Source: Pseudomonadota bacterium
GTDB lineage: Bacteria > Pseudomonadota > Alphaproteobacteria > Sphingomonadales > Govanellaceae
Direction: 5' to 3'
NCBI GenBank assembly: GCA_003577275.1
Contig: QEVO01000008.1
Location: 1-64,000 of the forward strand
DNA length: 64,000 bases
Shown here in pieces: positions 23,462 through 31,657 of this stretch (position 1 is the stretch's first letter; each line of letters starts with the position of its first letter). A program made the position numbers and the translations under genes. Below the pieces are notes generated by a model. That model was not told the DNA's origin. It ran no database searches and was given only the letters and a program-made list of their open reading frames with translations.

Positions 23462-24799
23462 TTATTGCCGGTGGTTCTGGACCTGCGTGTGACCGCGCAA
23501 CAAAAGCGCGCAGGTCAGCGCGCCGAGTAGCGGAAACGCCAGTAGCGTGGCGACAATGGCGCCGATCGACTGGCTGACGACAGGACTGTCGGCCTGGTAG
23601 CCGTAGGCCGCCAGCGTGCTTCCGACGATGACCTGAGACAAACCGATAAACCCTTTATTGGTCAGGGTATAAAGGCCGAAAACGCTCATGTTGTAGTGGT
23701 AAGAGGAAAGAGCCTGGCCATAATCCAAGGCGTCCGGCAGCATCGACCAGTTGAGCATAAAGATGCCGCCGATGGCAAAACCCGCCAGGGCGGCGATCAA
23801 ATAGAGCGTCTGGTTAGAATTCAAGATAAGAATGGCAAGCGCCATGGCGGCGGCAAGCAGGAGGTTGGCGCATTGCGACGCGGTTTTCTTGCGCCGCAAT
23901 CGGTTGGAAAAATTGGACCAGAACAGCAGCGAGGCGGCCTGTGAGGCCGACATGACGACCAGCGCCGTGGCGCCGGTCTGCTCGACGCCAAGACCGTACT
24001 TGCCGTAATAAATGATGGCGTTGCCGATCACCGGCGTGGTCAAGGAGGTGACGGCGGTCAGCATGAATACGATCAAGAGTTGCGAGTTCGACATAATGCC
24101 GCGAAACAGCGACGTGATCCTGATGGATTGGCGTTCGCCGCCGCCTTGATATATACGCACGTTCCAAATGGATGCCAGGCAGACGCCGAGGCCAACTAGA
24201 TAGATGGCGGCGAAACTGATGGCCGCCGTCGAAAAGCTCTGTGCAAGCGCTCCCAAGGCTGTCTTTTCGAACATGGCGGTCGCCCCCAGCGTGACCACAA
24301 GCCTGCCGGCGGCGCTGAAGAAAATCCGCAGACTGGCGATGTTGGTGCGGTCGCGGCTGTCCCTGCTTAAGAAGGACAGCAAGGAGTTATGGGGTATATC
24401 GACAATCGTGTAGGCTGATCGGAACAGGATCAGCGCGAAAAACACGTATATGACGCTGTAATTCCGGGGAATGACATAGGCGTGAAACAGCGCGATGAAG
24501 GCGATGGCGGTGAGCGGCGCGCCTATCAGGAAATAAAGCCGCACGGTGGGAAATTTATGTCTTAATCGGTCCGCAACCAACCCCATCAACGGATCGATCA
24601 GGCCATCCCATACCAGCGAGACGAACAATACCATGCCGGCAATGGCCGCCGGGATCTTCAAAATGTCGGTCAGAAAGAAAAGCGCGAAAAGCTCAACGAA
24701 AGAACCTAGGCAGCTTTTTGCGAAATTGCCGCTGGCGTAGAGCGTATGCCGGGCGAGCTTGGCTTTGCTGGCTGCAGCATGGGCGCTCAGGTCTGACAT
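23462..24799 (-). CDS. GPH/MFS_2-family sugar:cation symporter
   Basis: The 445-residue protein has about twelve membrane segments and the GPH markers SLVWDGLIDPLMGLVADRLRH near residue 63 and FALILFRSAYTIVDIPHNSL, followed by LNWSMLPDALDYGQ in the C-terminal half. The family imports glycosides, pentoses and hexuronides with Na+ or H+. Its ATG overlaps the stop of the ROK regulator (TAATG), so both are one leftward operon. With the adjacent Entner-Doudoroff genes and TBDR, it likely carries a glucose-containing saccharide across the inner membrane. Confidence 0.85.
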   Translation of the reverse strand: MSDLSAHAAASKAKLARHTLYASGNFAKSCLGSFVELFALFFLTDILKIPAAIAGMVLFVSLVWDGLIDPLMGLVADRLRHKFPTVRLYFLIGAPLTAIAFIALFHAYVIPRNYSVIYVFFALILFRSAYTIVDIPHNSLLSFLSRDSRDRTNIASLRIFFSAAGRLVVTLGATAMFEKTALGALAQSFSTAAISFAAIYLVGLGVCLASIWNVRIYQGGGERQSIRITSLFRGIMSNSQLLIVFMLTAVTSLTTPVIGNAIIYYGKYGLGVEQTGATALVVMSASQAASLLFWSNFSNRLRRKKTASQCANLLLAAAMALAILILNSNQTLYLIAALAGFAIGGIFMLNWSMLPDALDYGQALSSYHYNMSVFGLYTLTNKGFIGLSQVIVGSTLAAYGYQADSPVVSQSIGAIVATLLAFPLLGALTCALLLRGHTQVQNHRQ

Positions 24800-25974
24800 T
24801 AGAGTTTCGCAAAAAATTTGTGTTTGAGCGGCAGCAAGGCCGCGCCGATGGCCGCCGCATCACCCATTGCCTCGGCGGGCACCAGCATGGCGGTTGGCCG
24901 CGGTACCGAGCGCCGCTTCTGGTCATAGAGCTCAATCTGTGGGATGACCTTCTCCGCCAACGCCCGCGGCATGCGGCCGCCGAAAACGATGGCGTCCAGG
25001 TCGAGAATGGCCGTGGCGTTGGAAGCGATGATGGAAAAGGAGTCGCGCACCCGCGCGATCCACTGATTGATCGCCGGCCAGGTAGGGTCAAAGCGCTCCA
25101 CCATATCGTTCACAGTCGCAAAAATATGACCGTCCTTTGCCGCCAGCTGCCGCAGCAGCTCCAGATTCGGGAAGGGATAAATGTCCGGCGGCAGGCCGCC
25201 GGCAAATTCGCCGGCATTGCCATAGCGGCCGCGCCATAACTCGCCATCCAGGATGACGCCGCCACCGACCCCGGTGGCGATGTATAGATAAGCGAAATTT
25301 CTCGCCCATCTGCCAACGCCGATCATGCTTTCGCCGAGCGCCGCCACATTGCCGTCATTGTCGGCCCACACGGGCAGTCGGAAGGCTGCCGATAAAACTT
25401 TCTCCAGGTCTATGCCTGCCCACTCTTCCAGCACGTAAGGCGTATTAAAGCCCACCTCTTTGCCGATGAAGGAGCCGGAAATGCCGACGCCGACGCCGGC
25501 GATGGTCGACTGTTTGGGCAGTTTATCTTTTCTGATCTGGTCAATAACGCCATTGATCCACTCCGTGACGTCGCCAAGCCGCATGGGGGAGAAGGCGCGC
25601 CGTATTTCGCACCGCACCGCGCCAGAAAAATCAATTGCCGCCACCGAGGCGGCATCCGCCATGATGGATACGCCCAGGGAATAGGTATAGCCGGGGGCGA
25701 TCTTGACCGTCGCGCTGGGATATCCGCGCCGGCCGCTGGCGATGCGCGCGCCCGTCTCCAGCATCCCCTGATCCTGCAGTCTGGCGACGATGCGGGAGAC
25801 GGATTGCTGGGTCAGTTCGGTCTCCTCCGCCAGAGTCGCCTGGGTCATGGAGCCGCGGCGGAACAGAAGGCCGAGAATTCGGCGCTCGCTGCGCGTCAGC
25901 TCTGGCGCGTCAGCTCTGGCGGATTCGCCTTTTGCTAGTTCTAATTTCGTTTTATTTCTCATATGGTTACTCAA
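24799..25974 (-). CDS. ROK-family transcriptional regulator (NagC/XylR type)
   Basis: The 391-residue protein has an N-terminal MarR-like winged helix (SERRILGLLFRRGSMTQATLA; LTQQSVSRIVARLQDQGML) followed by a ROK sugar-kinase fold with SLGVSIMADAASVAAID, VWADNDGNVAALGE and GVGGGVILDG. The zinc-binding C-x-C-G-x2-G-C loop of most ROK proteins is absent after GNAGEFAGG. A 14-bp tandem duplication at 25891-25918 lies in the first 30 codons and shifts the frame, so the extreme N-terminus may be unusual. A second ATG is at 25962. It likely controls the GPH permease and the divergent TBDR. Confidence 0.82.
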   Translation of the reverse strand: MSNHMRNKTKLELAKGESARADAPELTRSERRILGLLFRRGSMTQATLAEETELTQQSVSRIVARLQDQGMLETGARIASGRRGYPSATVKIAPGYTYSLGVSIMADAASVAAIDFSGAVRCEIRRAFSPMRLGDVTEWINGVIDQIRKDKLPKQSTIAGVGVGISGSFIGKEVGFNTPYVLEEWAGIDLEKVLSAAFRLPVWADNDGNVAALGESMIGVGRWARNFAYLYIATGVGGGVILDGELWRGRYGNAGEFAGGLPPDIYPFPNLELLRQLAAKDGHIFATVNDMVERFDPTWPAINQWIARVRDSFSIIASNATAILDLDAIVFGGRMPRALAEKVIPQIELYDQKRRSVPRPTAMLVPAEAMGDAAAIGAALLPLKHKFFAKL

Positions 25975-26065
25975 CTAGGGCAGCAGGGTGCTGGCGGCGG
26001 TCCGGCAAAAATACACACCGTTTGTAAAAAAGTCCTGGCTTTTTCCCCTAGAGGTGCTATTTTGT

Positions 26066-26089
26066 CACAAATTATACATATAATGTGTG
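26066..26089. promoter_or_regulatory. Candidate operator between ROK regulator and TBDR
   Basis: A symmetric 24-bp site with half-sites CACA-N2-TTATA and TATAA-N2-TGTG. It lies about 90 bp from the ROK gene start and 140 bp from the TBDR start, where a shared regulator would be expected to bind. ROK regulators often use AT-rich dyads of this size. Confidence 0.45.
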
Positions 26090-26113
26090 CGATACTCAGC
26101 GTGCAAGCGTATT

Positions 26114-26151
26114 AAAGAAAGAAATTATACTTATTGTAGGTTTCTTTCTTT
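26114..26151 (+). repeat. 11-bp perfect inverted repeat in the TBDR leader
   Basis: AAAGAAAGAAA (26114-26124) and TTTCTTTCTTT (26141-26151) are separated by 16 bp and could fold into a stem in the TBDR leader RNA. Purine/pyrimidine asymmetry makes it weak as a terminator. Function unknown. Confidence 0.35.
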
Positions 26152-26227
26152 CCGGGTGTTCATCAGGTTACGGGCCTGGCGCGGCATCACGGGATGTTAT
26201 TCACACCAGCTAGGGGGAAATGGGATT

Positions 26228-28894
26228 ATGAAATCTCAGGCATCAAAGCACTTAAGAAGCGTTCTATTAACTGGCGTCTGCGCCTCAAGCTTGCTGATCG
26301 GCCAGGCGATAGCGGACGAAGGAGCCGCGCCGGCGCAAGATTCATTTGAAGAAATCGTCGTCAAGGGCACCAAGCTGCAGAACCTGCGGTCGCTGGAAGC
26401 CAAGCGCGATATGCTGCAGGTGATCGACGCGATCTCCGCCGACGAAATCGGCCGCTTGCCGGATTTCAACGTCGGCGAATCCCTGGCCCGGGTGCCGGGC
26501 ATTTCAATCAGAACCGACCAGGGCGAGGCGCGCTTTGTCAGCATCCGCGGCCTTAATCCGAACTATAACTCCACGCTGTTGGATGGCAGCACCATCGCGG
26601 TGCCTGACCGCGCCGGCCGCAAGGTTTTCATGGAAGTGCTGCCGGCATCGGTATCGAAGCGGATCGAGGTGTTCAAGACGGCGACGCCGGACCTGGAAGG
26701 CCATGCGGTCGGCGGCATCGTCAATCTGGTGACGCCGAAGGCTTATGACTACGACGATATGGCGCTGCAGTTCCAAGGGGAAATCGGCCGCTACGACCAA
26801 TATGACGGCTATCACGGCAAGAGATTGTCCGGCAACGCTGATTTTCTGTTTGCCGATAAGTTCGGCAGCAACGACGAGTTCGGCGTCGTGGTCACTGGCA
26901 ACTACTTTAGCCGCTTCTCCTATCTGCCCTGGGCGCAGTTCGAACGGTTCCGCTTCTATAACCCCAGCGGCGTCCAGACCAGCGATTATGCGGACGGTTC
27001 CGTGGGCGCGCCCGGCCAGCGCCGCTACCATTGGTACAAGAACGACAGAACGCGCTATGGCGGCATGGTCAAGCTGGAGCACAAGCCCTCGGCCGACATC
27101 TATAGCTTCTTGAAGGTCTATTACAACATCGCCACCGACGACGAAGCCCGTCAGACCGATGTTCTGGTCAACCAAAGCGGCAATACGCTGACGAACTTTA
27201 CACCGACCAGCGGCACTCTTGTCGGCAATGGCTTTCAATCGCTGCAACAACTGGGGCTCTTTGATTTTGAGCGCTCCTTGTGGGGTGGCCAGATCGGTAC
27301 CGACTACAACGTGGGCGAGAACACCCTCTTAAAGCTGCGCGGCAGTTATTCCGGCTCACTATTCAAGAACCCGGAATCGTTCTTCATCTGGCGGCGCAAC
27401 AGCTCCGATTACGCCTTCTCTTACGAGCGTGATGGCGATGCCTTCAATGTCACGCTAACCAATCCGGCGGCGGCTTATAACCTCAACAATCTGCCGATGA
27501 TCGAGTGGAATTTCACCGATCGTCGCATGAAGGAAGAGGTGTACGAGGCGTCGGCTGATGTCGTCGGCGAGCAGCTTTTCGGTAGCGACGCCTTAGGCTA
27601 CATCATCGGCGCCAAGTACCGCCGGATTGACAGAAGCTTTGACGAAAACCGCTTCGTCTATACGGCAGTCAATGGCAATACGCTTAACCTGGGCGCCAGC
27701 GGTCTGGCGTCGCTGCAATCCGTGTCGCATATGCCGGGCATTTTGTCCGGCCAACAGATCATCGTCATTGACAGCAGAAGAACTCTGTCCACCGTCCAAG
27801 ATCACATCGCGGCGAATGCCGGCCAGTGGTCCTTCAATGACCAGCCGGATGTGGATGCGCGCAGCGACTACGGCGTGCAGGAGGATGTGATCGCGGGCTA
27901 TGCGGCGGTCACCCACCAAAGCGATCGTCATCGCATGGTGGCAGGCCTTAGGATTGAAGCCACCAGCTATGACACCAGCGGATTCCGCCGGAATCCCGCG
28001 CTGCCTGGCCCTGCCAATTATGTTCCCATCACCGATGGCGGGCACTATGTGGATTTTCTGCCGTCCTTCAACTACTCCTATGATATCAGCGACGATATGG
28101 TAGTGCGCGCCGCCTACAGCAAAACCATTGGCCGGCCGCCGTTCAACCAGTTCGCGCCATCTCAGGAGAGCGTAACCATCGGCGGCACGCAGCCGACCGT
28201 TACTCGCAGCAATCCTGACTTAAAGCCGAGAAAGTCGGATAATATCGACCTCTCCATCGAGAAATATCTGGACGAAGGCACCGGCATCATTTCCTTGGGG
28301 GCCTTTTACAAAAGAATCCAAGGCGAAATTATCCTGACCACCACTGAACAGCTTGTGGACATCTTCGGTACCGAGCAGCTTGCCCTTGTCACCCAGCCGT
28401 CCAATGCCGGCAAGAACATTAACCTGTGGGGTCTTGAGCTGAACATCATCAAGAACTTCGATTTCCTGCCGTCGCCGCTGGATGGACTTGGCGCTTCGTT
28501 CAACGCCACCAGGCTTTGGCATGACTTCGAATACCAAACCAATACTGGCGTCTTCTTTGAGCCGATCACCATGCAGGGCCAATCGAACAAAATGTTCAAC
28601 GCCTCCTTGTTCTATGACAAGGGCCCATTCTCGGCCAAGCTTGCCTACAACTACATCGGCATTCAGATGGATGTGATCAACACAAACCCCGATCAGATTT
28701 CGTATGTGGATCGGGAATGGCATGTGGATTTCAAGGCGTCCTACCGGGTTACCGAAAGCCTGTCGGCCACCATCAACCTGTTTAACATCCTCGGCGAACG
28801 GGAAGACCTGGTGACCGGCCGCTTCCAGGAACAGCCTGGCCGGGAGTCGAATTTCGGTCCCGCCTACTTCATTGGCGTAAGTTACGTGTACTAG
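26228..28894 (+). CDS. TonB-dependent outer-membrane receptor, TIGR01782-like (sugar uptake type)
   Basis: The 888-residue protein starts at ATG 26228 after AGGGGGAA. A longer frame from 26087 lacks a signal. Signal peptide: LLTGVCASSLLIGQAIA. The TonB-box region EEIVVKGTK is followed by a plug with DEIGRLPDFNVGESLARVPGI, FVSIRGLNPNYNSTLLDG and VGGIVNLVTPKA, characteristic of the Xanthomonas/Caulobacter TBDR class that imports oligosaccharides. The 22-strand barrel ends in aromatic YFIGVSYVY. Position between a ROK/GPH pair and a GDPD/SSS/phosphatase cassette points to a carbohydrate or sugar phosphodiester ligand. Confidence 0.93.
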   Translation: MKSQASKHLRSVLLTGVCASSLLIGQAIADEGAAPAQDSFEEIVVKGTKLQNLRSLEAKRDMLQVIDAISADEIGRLPDFNVGESLARVPGISIRTDQGEARFVSIRGLNPNYNSTLLDGSTIAVPDRAGRKVFMEVLPASVSKRIEVFKTATPDLEGHAVGGIVNLVTPKAYDYDDMALQFQGEIGRYDQYDGYHGKRLSGNADFLFADKFGSNDEFGVVVTGNYFSRFSYLPWAQFERFRFYNPSGVQTSDYADGSVGAPGQRRYHWYKNDRTRYGGMVKLEHKPSADIYSFLKVYYNIATDDEARQTDVLVNQSGNTLTNFTPTSGTLVGNGFQSLQQLGLFDFERSLWGGQIGTDYNVGENTLLKLRGSYSGSLFKNPESFFIWRRNSSDYAFSYERDGDAFNVTLTNPAAAYNLNNLPMIEWNFTDRRMKEEVYEASADVVGEQLFGSDALGYIIGAKYRRIDRSFDENRFVYTAVNGNTLNLGASGLASLQSVSHMPGILSGQQIIVIDSRRTLSTVQDHIAANAGQWSFNDQPDVDARSDYGVQEDVIAGYAAVTHQSDRHRMVAGLRIEATSYDTSGFRRNPALPGPANYVPITDGGHYVDFLPSFNYSYDISDDMVVRAAYSKTIGRPPFNQFAPSQESVTIGGTQPTVTRSNPDLKPRKSDNIDLSIEKYLDEGTGIISLGAFYKRIQGEIILTTTEQLVDIFGTEQLALVTQPSNAGKNINLWGLELNIIKNFDFLPSPLDGLGASFNATRLWHDFEYQTNTGVFFEPITMQGQSNKMFNASLFYDKGPFSAKLAYNYIGIQMDVINTNPDQISYVDREWHVDFKASYRVTESLSATINLFNILGEREDLVTGRFQEQPGRESNFGPAYFIGVSYVY

Positions 28895-28909
28895 CACTGC
28901 ACGCGCTGG

Positions 28910-28941
28910 GGGGAAGGCCTCGTGCCTTCCCCTCTTTTTTT
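28910..28941 (+). terminator. Rho-independent terminator after the TBDR
   Basis: GGGGAAGGC (28910-28918) and GCCTTCCCC (28924-28932) form a perfect 9-bp stem with a 5-nt loop, followed by seven T residues at 28935-28941. It ends the TBDR transcript and separates it from the GDPD cassette. Confidence 0.85.
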
Positions 28942-28982
28942 GTAAAACCTATCTCTAAATTGGATTCGGGCACGGTTATGAT

Positions 28983-29081
28983 CGTCATTGCGGGGGAGCG
29001 TAAGTGACCGAAGCAATCCAGAAAAGCAAGGCGATCCAATACGTTGTATTTCTGGATTGCGTCGCTTCGCTCGCAATTACG
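28983..29081. repeat. REP-like palindromic intergenic repeat
   Basis: Inner arms GCAATCCAGAAA (29013-29024) and TTTCTGGATTGC (29049-29060) are perfect complements. Outer arms CGTCATTGCG (28983-28992) and CGCAATTACG (29072-29081) pair with one mismatch. The CGTCATTGCG...GAAGCAATCCAG arrangement is the form of a widespread alphaproteobacterial dispersed palindromic repeat. It sits between the terminator and the GDPD gene and is probably not part of either. Confidence 0.65.
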
Positions 29082-29138
29082 GTGAAAGTGGCGCTTCCAA
29101 GCGCCTCATCCGCGTGATCATCAGGTTAAGGGGTTCAA

Positions 29139-30056
29139 ATGAGTCCTAACGTAGTTGTCAGTACGTGCCTTGCGTTCATGGTAGTACTCAGTGCTTGGAA
29201 CTTATCGCAAGCGGGGGAGGCCAGCACCGCTCTTTCGCCTTTGGATGTTCTGCGTCAACGTCTGGAAACGCCGAAGCCGGATGACGTCATGGTCATCGCC
29301 CACCGCGCTTGTTGGCATCAGGCGCCGGAAGATTCGCTGCCGGCCATTCAGGATTGCATCAACATGGGCGTCGATATGGTGGAGATCGACGTGCAGATCA
29401 CCGCCGATAACCAGCTTATCATCATGCATGATGAAACGGTGGATCGGACGACCAATGGCGTTGGACGTATCAGCGATAAGACGCTCGCGGAACTAAAGAC
29501 CCTTTATCTGAAGGAAGGCCAGGGCGGCGATCGCGCCGCCTTGACGGCCCATAAAATTCCCACGCTCGAAGAAGCTCTTGCCGTCATTCGCGGCAAGATT
29601 CTTGTCAATCTGGACGCCAAAGGGGAAACCTTGTTTCCCACGTTAGAGGCCGTCCGCCGTTTGGGCATGACTAAAGAGGCGCTATTCAAGGCCGCCAATC
29701 TGTCGCAACATGATATGGCGCAATTCAAAGATGTGTACTTCATGCCGGTGGTCCGGGAAGTCGATGGAACGCCGCTGGACGTGTCCGCCTATCAAGGTGT
29801 TCGCCCGGTTGCGTTTGAGATTGTATTTGTAAATCCCGGATATTTGCAGCGTCACGCCAAGGATATCACCGGCAATGGCCATCGATTGTGGGTCAACACC
29901 ATGTGGGCGGGACTGGCGGCATCGTATACCGATGCCTCGGCGCTGCAGGATCCCGATGCTCATTGGGGATATCTGGTGACGCACGGCGTCAATATGATTC
30001 AGACCGATGAACCGCAGACGCTTCTGGACTACTTGAAAGCCAAAAAACTGCGATAA
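29139..30056 (+). CDS. Periplasmic glycerophosphodiester phosphodiesterase
   Basis: The 305-residue protein has a signal peptide (CLAFMVVLSAWNLSQAGEA) and the canonical GDPD catalytic residues His55-Arg56 (IAHRACW), Glu82/Asp84 (VEIDV) and His97-Asp98 (IMHDETVDRTTNG), then VNLDAKGE and a C-terminal GVNMIQTDEPQTLLDYL. It hydrolyses glycerophosphodiesters to glycerol-3-phosphate and an alcohol such as choline, inositol or a sugar. It is 37 bp upstream of an SSS symporter and probably co-transcribed with it and an alkaline phosphatase. Confidence 0.92.
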   Translation: MSPNVVVSTCLAFMVVLSAWNLSQAGEASTALSPLDVLRQRLETPKPDDVMVIAHRACWHQAPEDSLPAIQDCINMGVDMVEIDVQITADNQLIIMHDETVDRTTNGVGRISDKTLAELKTLYLKEGQGGDRAALTAHKIPTLEEALAVIRGKILVNLDAKGETLFPTLEAVRRLGMTKEALFKAANLSQHDMAQFKDVYFMPVVREVDGTPLDVSAYQGVRPVAFEIVFVNPGYLQRHAKDITGNGHRLWVNTMWAGLAASYTDASALQDPDAHWGYLVTHGVNMIQTDEPQTLLDYLKAKKLR

Positions 30057-30093
30057 AGGCCGGATTCCGGCCGGACTGGGAAGGGGTCGCAAC

Positions 30094-31656
30094 ATGCAGC
30101 TTACCACATTGGACATCGTCATCATCGGCCTCTATGCAGTGATGATCATTGCGCTGGCGCAATGGGTAAGCCGCGAAAAAGCCGGCCACGATAAAAATAC
30201 CAAAGACTATTTTCTCGCCAGCAAGGCGCTGCCATGGTGGGCGATCGGCTCGTCGCTGATCGCCGCCAACATCTCCGCCGAACAGATCATCGGCATGACC
30301 GGTTCGGGGTTTGCCATTGGTCTCGGCATCGCCAGCTACGAATGGCTGGCGGCGATCACTCTCATCGTTGTCGGTAAGTATTTTCTGCCCATCTTCCTGA
30401 AGAACGGCATCTACACCATGCCGCAATATCTGGAGCGCCGCTATGATCATTCAGTGCGCATGGTGATGGCGGTGTTCTGGCTTGGGGTCTATGTGCTCGT
30501 CAACCTTACGTCCATTTTGTGGCTGGGAGCATTGGCGCTTAATACCATTGCCGGTGTGGACATCGCCTATGGTTTGATATTCTTAGGGCTAGTCGCCACG
30601 GCTTATTCGCTCTATGGCGGGCTTAAAGCGGTGGCGCTGACCGACATCGTGCAGGTTGCCCTGTTGGTTTTTGGCGGCCTGATCGTCAGTTGGCTGGCGC
30701 TGGACCAGGTCAGCGGCGGCGCCGGTCCGGTAGCCGGATTTGTCGAACTCATGCAGCGCGCGCCGGAAAAGTTCGACATGATCTTGTCGCCGGATAATCC
30801 CAACTATGCGTTGCTGCCGGGCCTTTCCGTCATTCTTGGCGGCATGTGGGTGATGCATATCTCCTATTGGGGCTGCAACCAATACATCATCCAGCGGGCA
30901 TTGGCCGCCAAATCGGTGCGGGAGGCGCAAAAGGGCATCATCATGGCCGCCGGATTGAAGCTCATCATGCCGATTTTCGTGGTCGTGCCCGGTATTGCCG
31001 CCTTCGTTCTGACGCCGGATCTGAGCGCGCCGGATCAAGCCTACCCTGAAATGATGAAACTGGTGCCGGCGGGCGTCAAGGGGTTGGTGTTTGCGGCGCT
31101 GGTGGCGGCCATCGTCAGTTCGCTGGGCTCGATGATGAACTCCATCTCAACGATTTTCACCATGGATCTCTACCGGCATTTCAGGCCGAATACCAACGAG
31201 CATACCCTGGTGAAAATCGGCCGTCTGGTCGCCCTGGCGGCCATCCTGCTGGCGGTAATCGTCGCCAAACCATTGCTGTCGGGCTTTGATCAGGCCTTCC
31301 AGTTCATTCAGGAATTTACCGGCTTTTTCACGCCGGGGATCGTCGTCTTGTTCCTCCTCGGCCTGTTCTGGAAGCACGCCACCGCCAAGGGCGGGCTGGC
31401 GGCGGCCATCGGTTCCGCCGTGCTGTCGTTCGCTTTCAAAATCTGGTGGCCGGAGCTGCCGTTCATGGATCGGGTGGGCATTGTCTTTCTCGCCTGTCTG
31501 GTCCTCGCCATCGTCATATCGCTGCTGGATCGGGAAAAAGGCGAGGCGCGGCACTCGGATCTCAAGGATATTGATTTCAGAACCTCCGCGGGGTTTAATG
31601 CGGCCGCCGTGGCAACGGCTTTGGTGGTGATGGCATTCTACGCGGCATGGTGGTGA
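30094..31656 (+). CDS. Sodium:solute symporter, SGLT-like
   Basis: The 520-residue protein of the SSS family has about 14 membrane helices. The N-terminal region KDYFLASKALPWWAIGSSLIAANISAEQIIGMTGSG is the SGLT/vSGLT pattern, and GIYTMPQYLERRYD and SSLGSMMNSISTIFTMDLYR (Na+-site helix) also match. Family members import glucose, galactose or inositol with Na+. Its neighbours suggest that the solute is released in the periplasm by the GDPD and phosphatase encoded on either side. Stop and next ATG are one base apart. Confidence 0.9.
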   Translation: MQLTTLDIVIIGLYAVMIIALAQWVSREKAGHDKNTKDYFLASKALPWWAIGSSLIAANISAEQIIGMTGSGFAIGLGIASYEWLAAITLIVVGKYFLPIFLKNGIYTMPQYLERRYDHSVRMVMAVFWLGVYVLVNLTSILWLGALALNTIAGVDIAYGLIFLGLVATAYSLYGGLKAVALTDIVQVALLVFGGLIVSWLALDQVSGGAGPVAGFVELMQRAPEKFDMILSPDNPNYALLPGLSVILGGMWVMHISYWGCNQYIIQRALAAKSVREAQKGIIMAAGLKLIMPIFVVVPGIAAFVLTPDLSAPDQAYPEMMKLVPAGVKGLVFAALVAAIVSSLGSMMNSISTIFTMDLYRHFRPNTNEHTLVKIGRLVALAAILLAVIVAKPLLSGFDQAFQFIQEFTGFFTPGIVVLFLLGLFWKHATAKGGLAAAIGSAVLSFAFKIWWPELPFMDRVGIVFLACLVLAIVISLLDREKGEARHSDLKDIDFRTSAGFNAAAVATALVVMAFYAAWW

Positions 31657-31657
31657 C

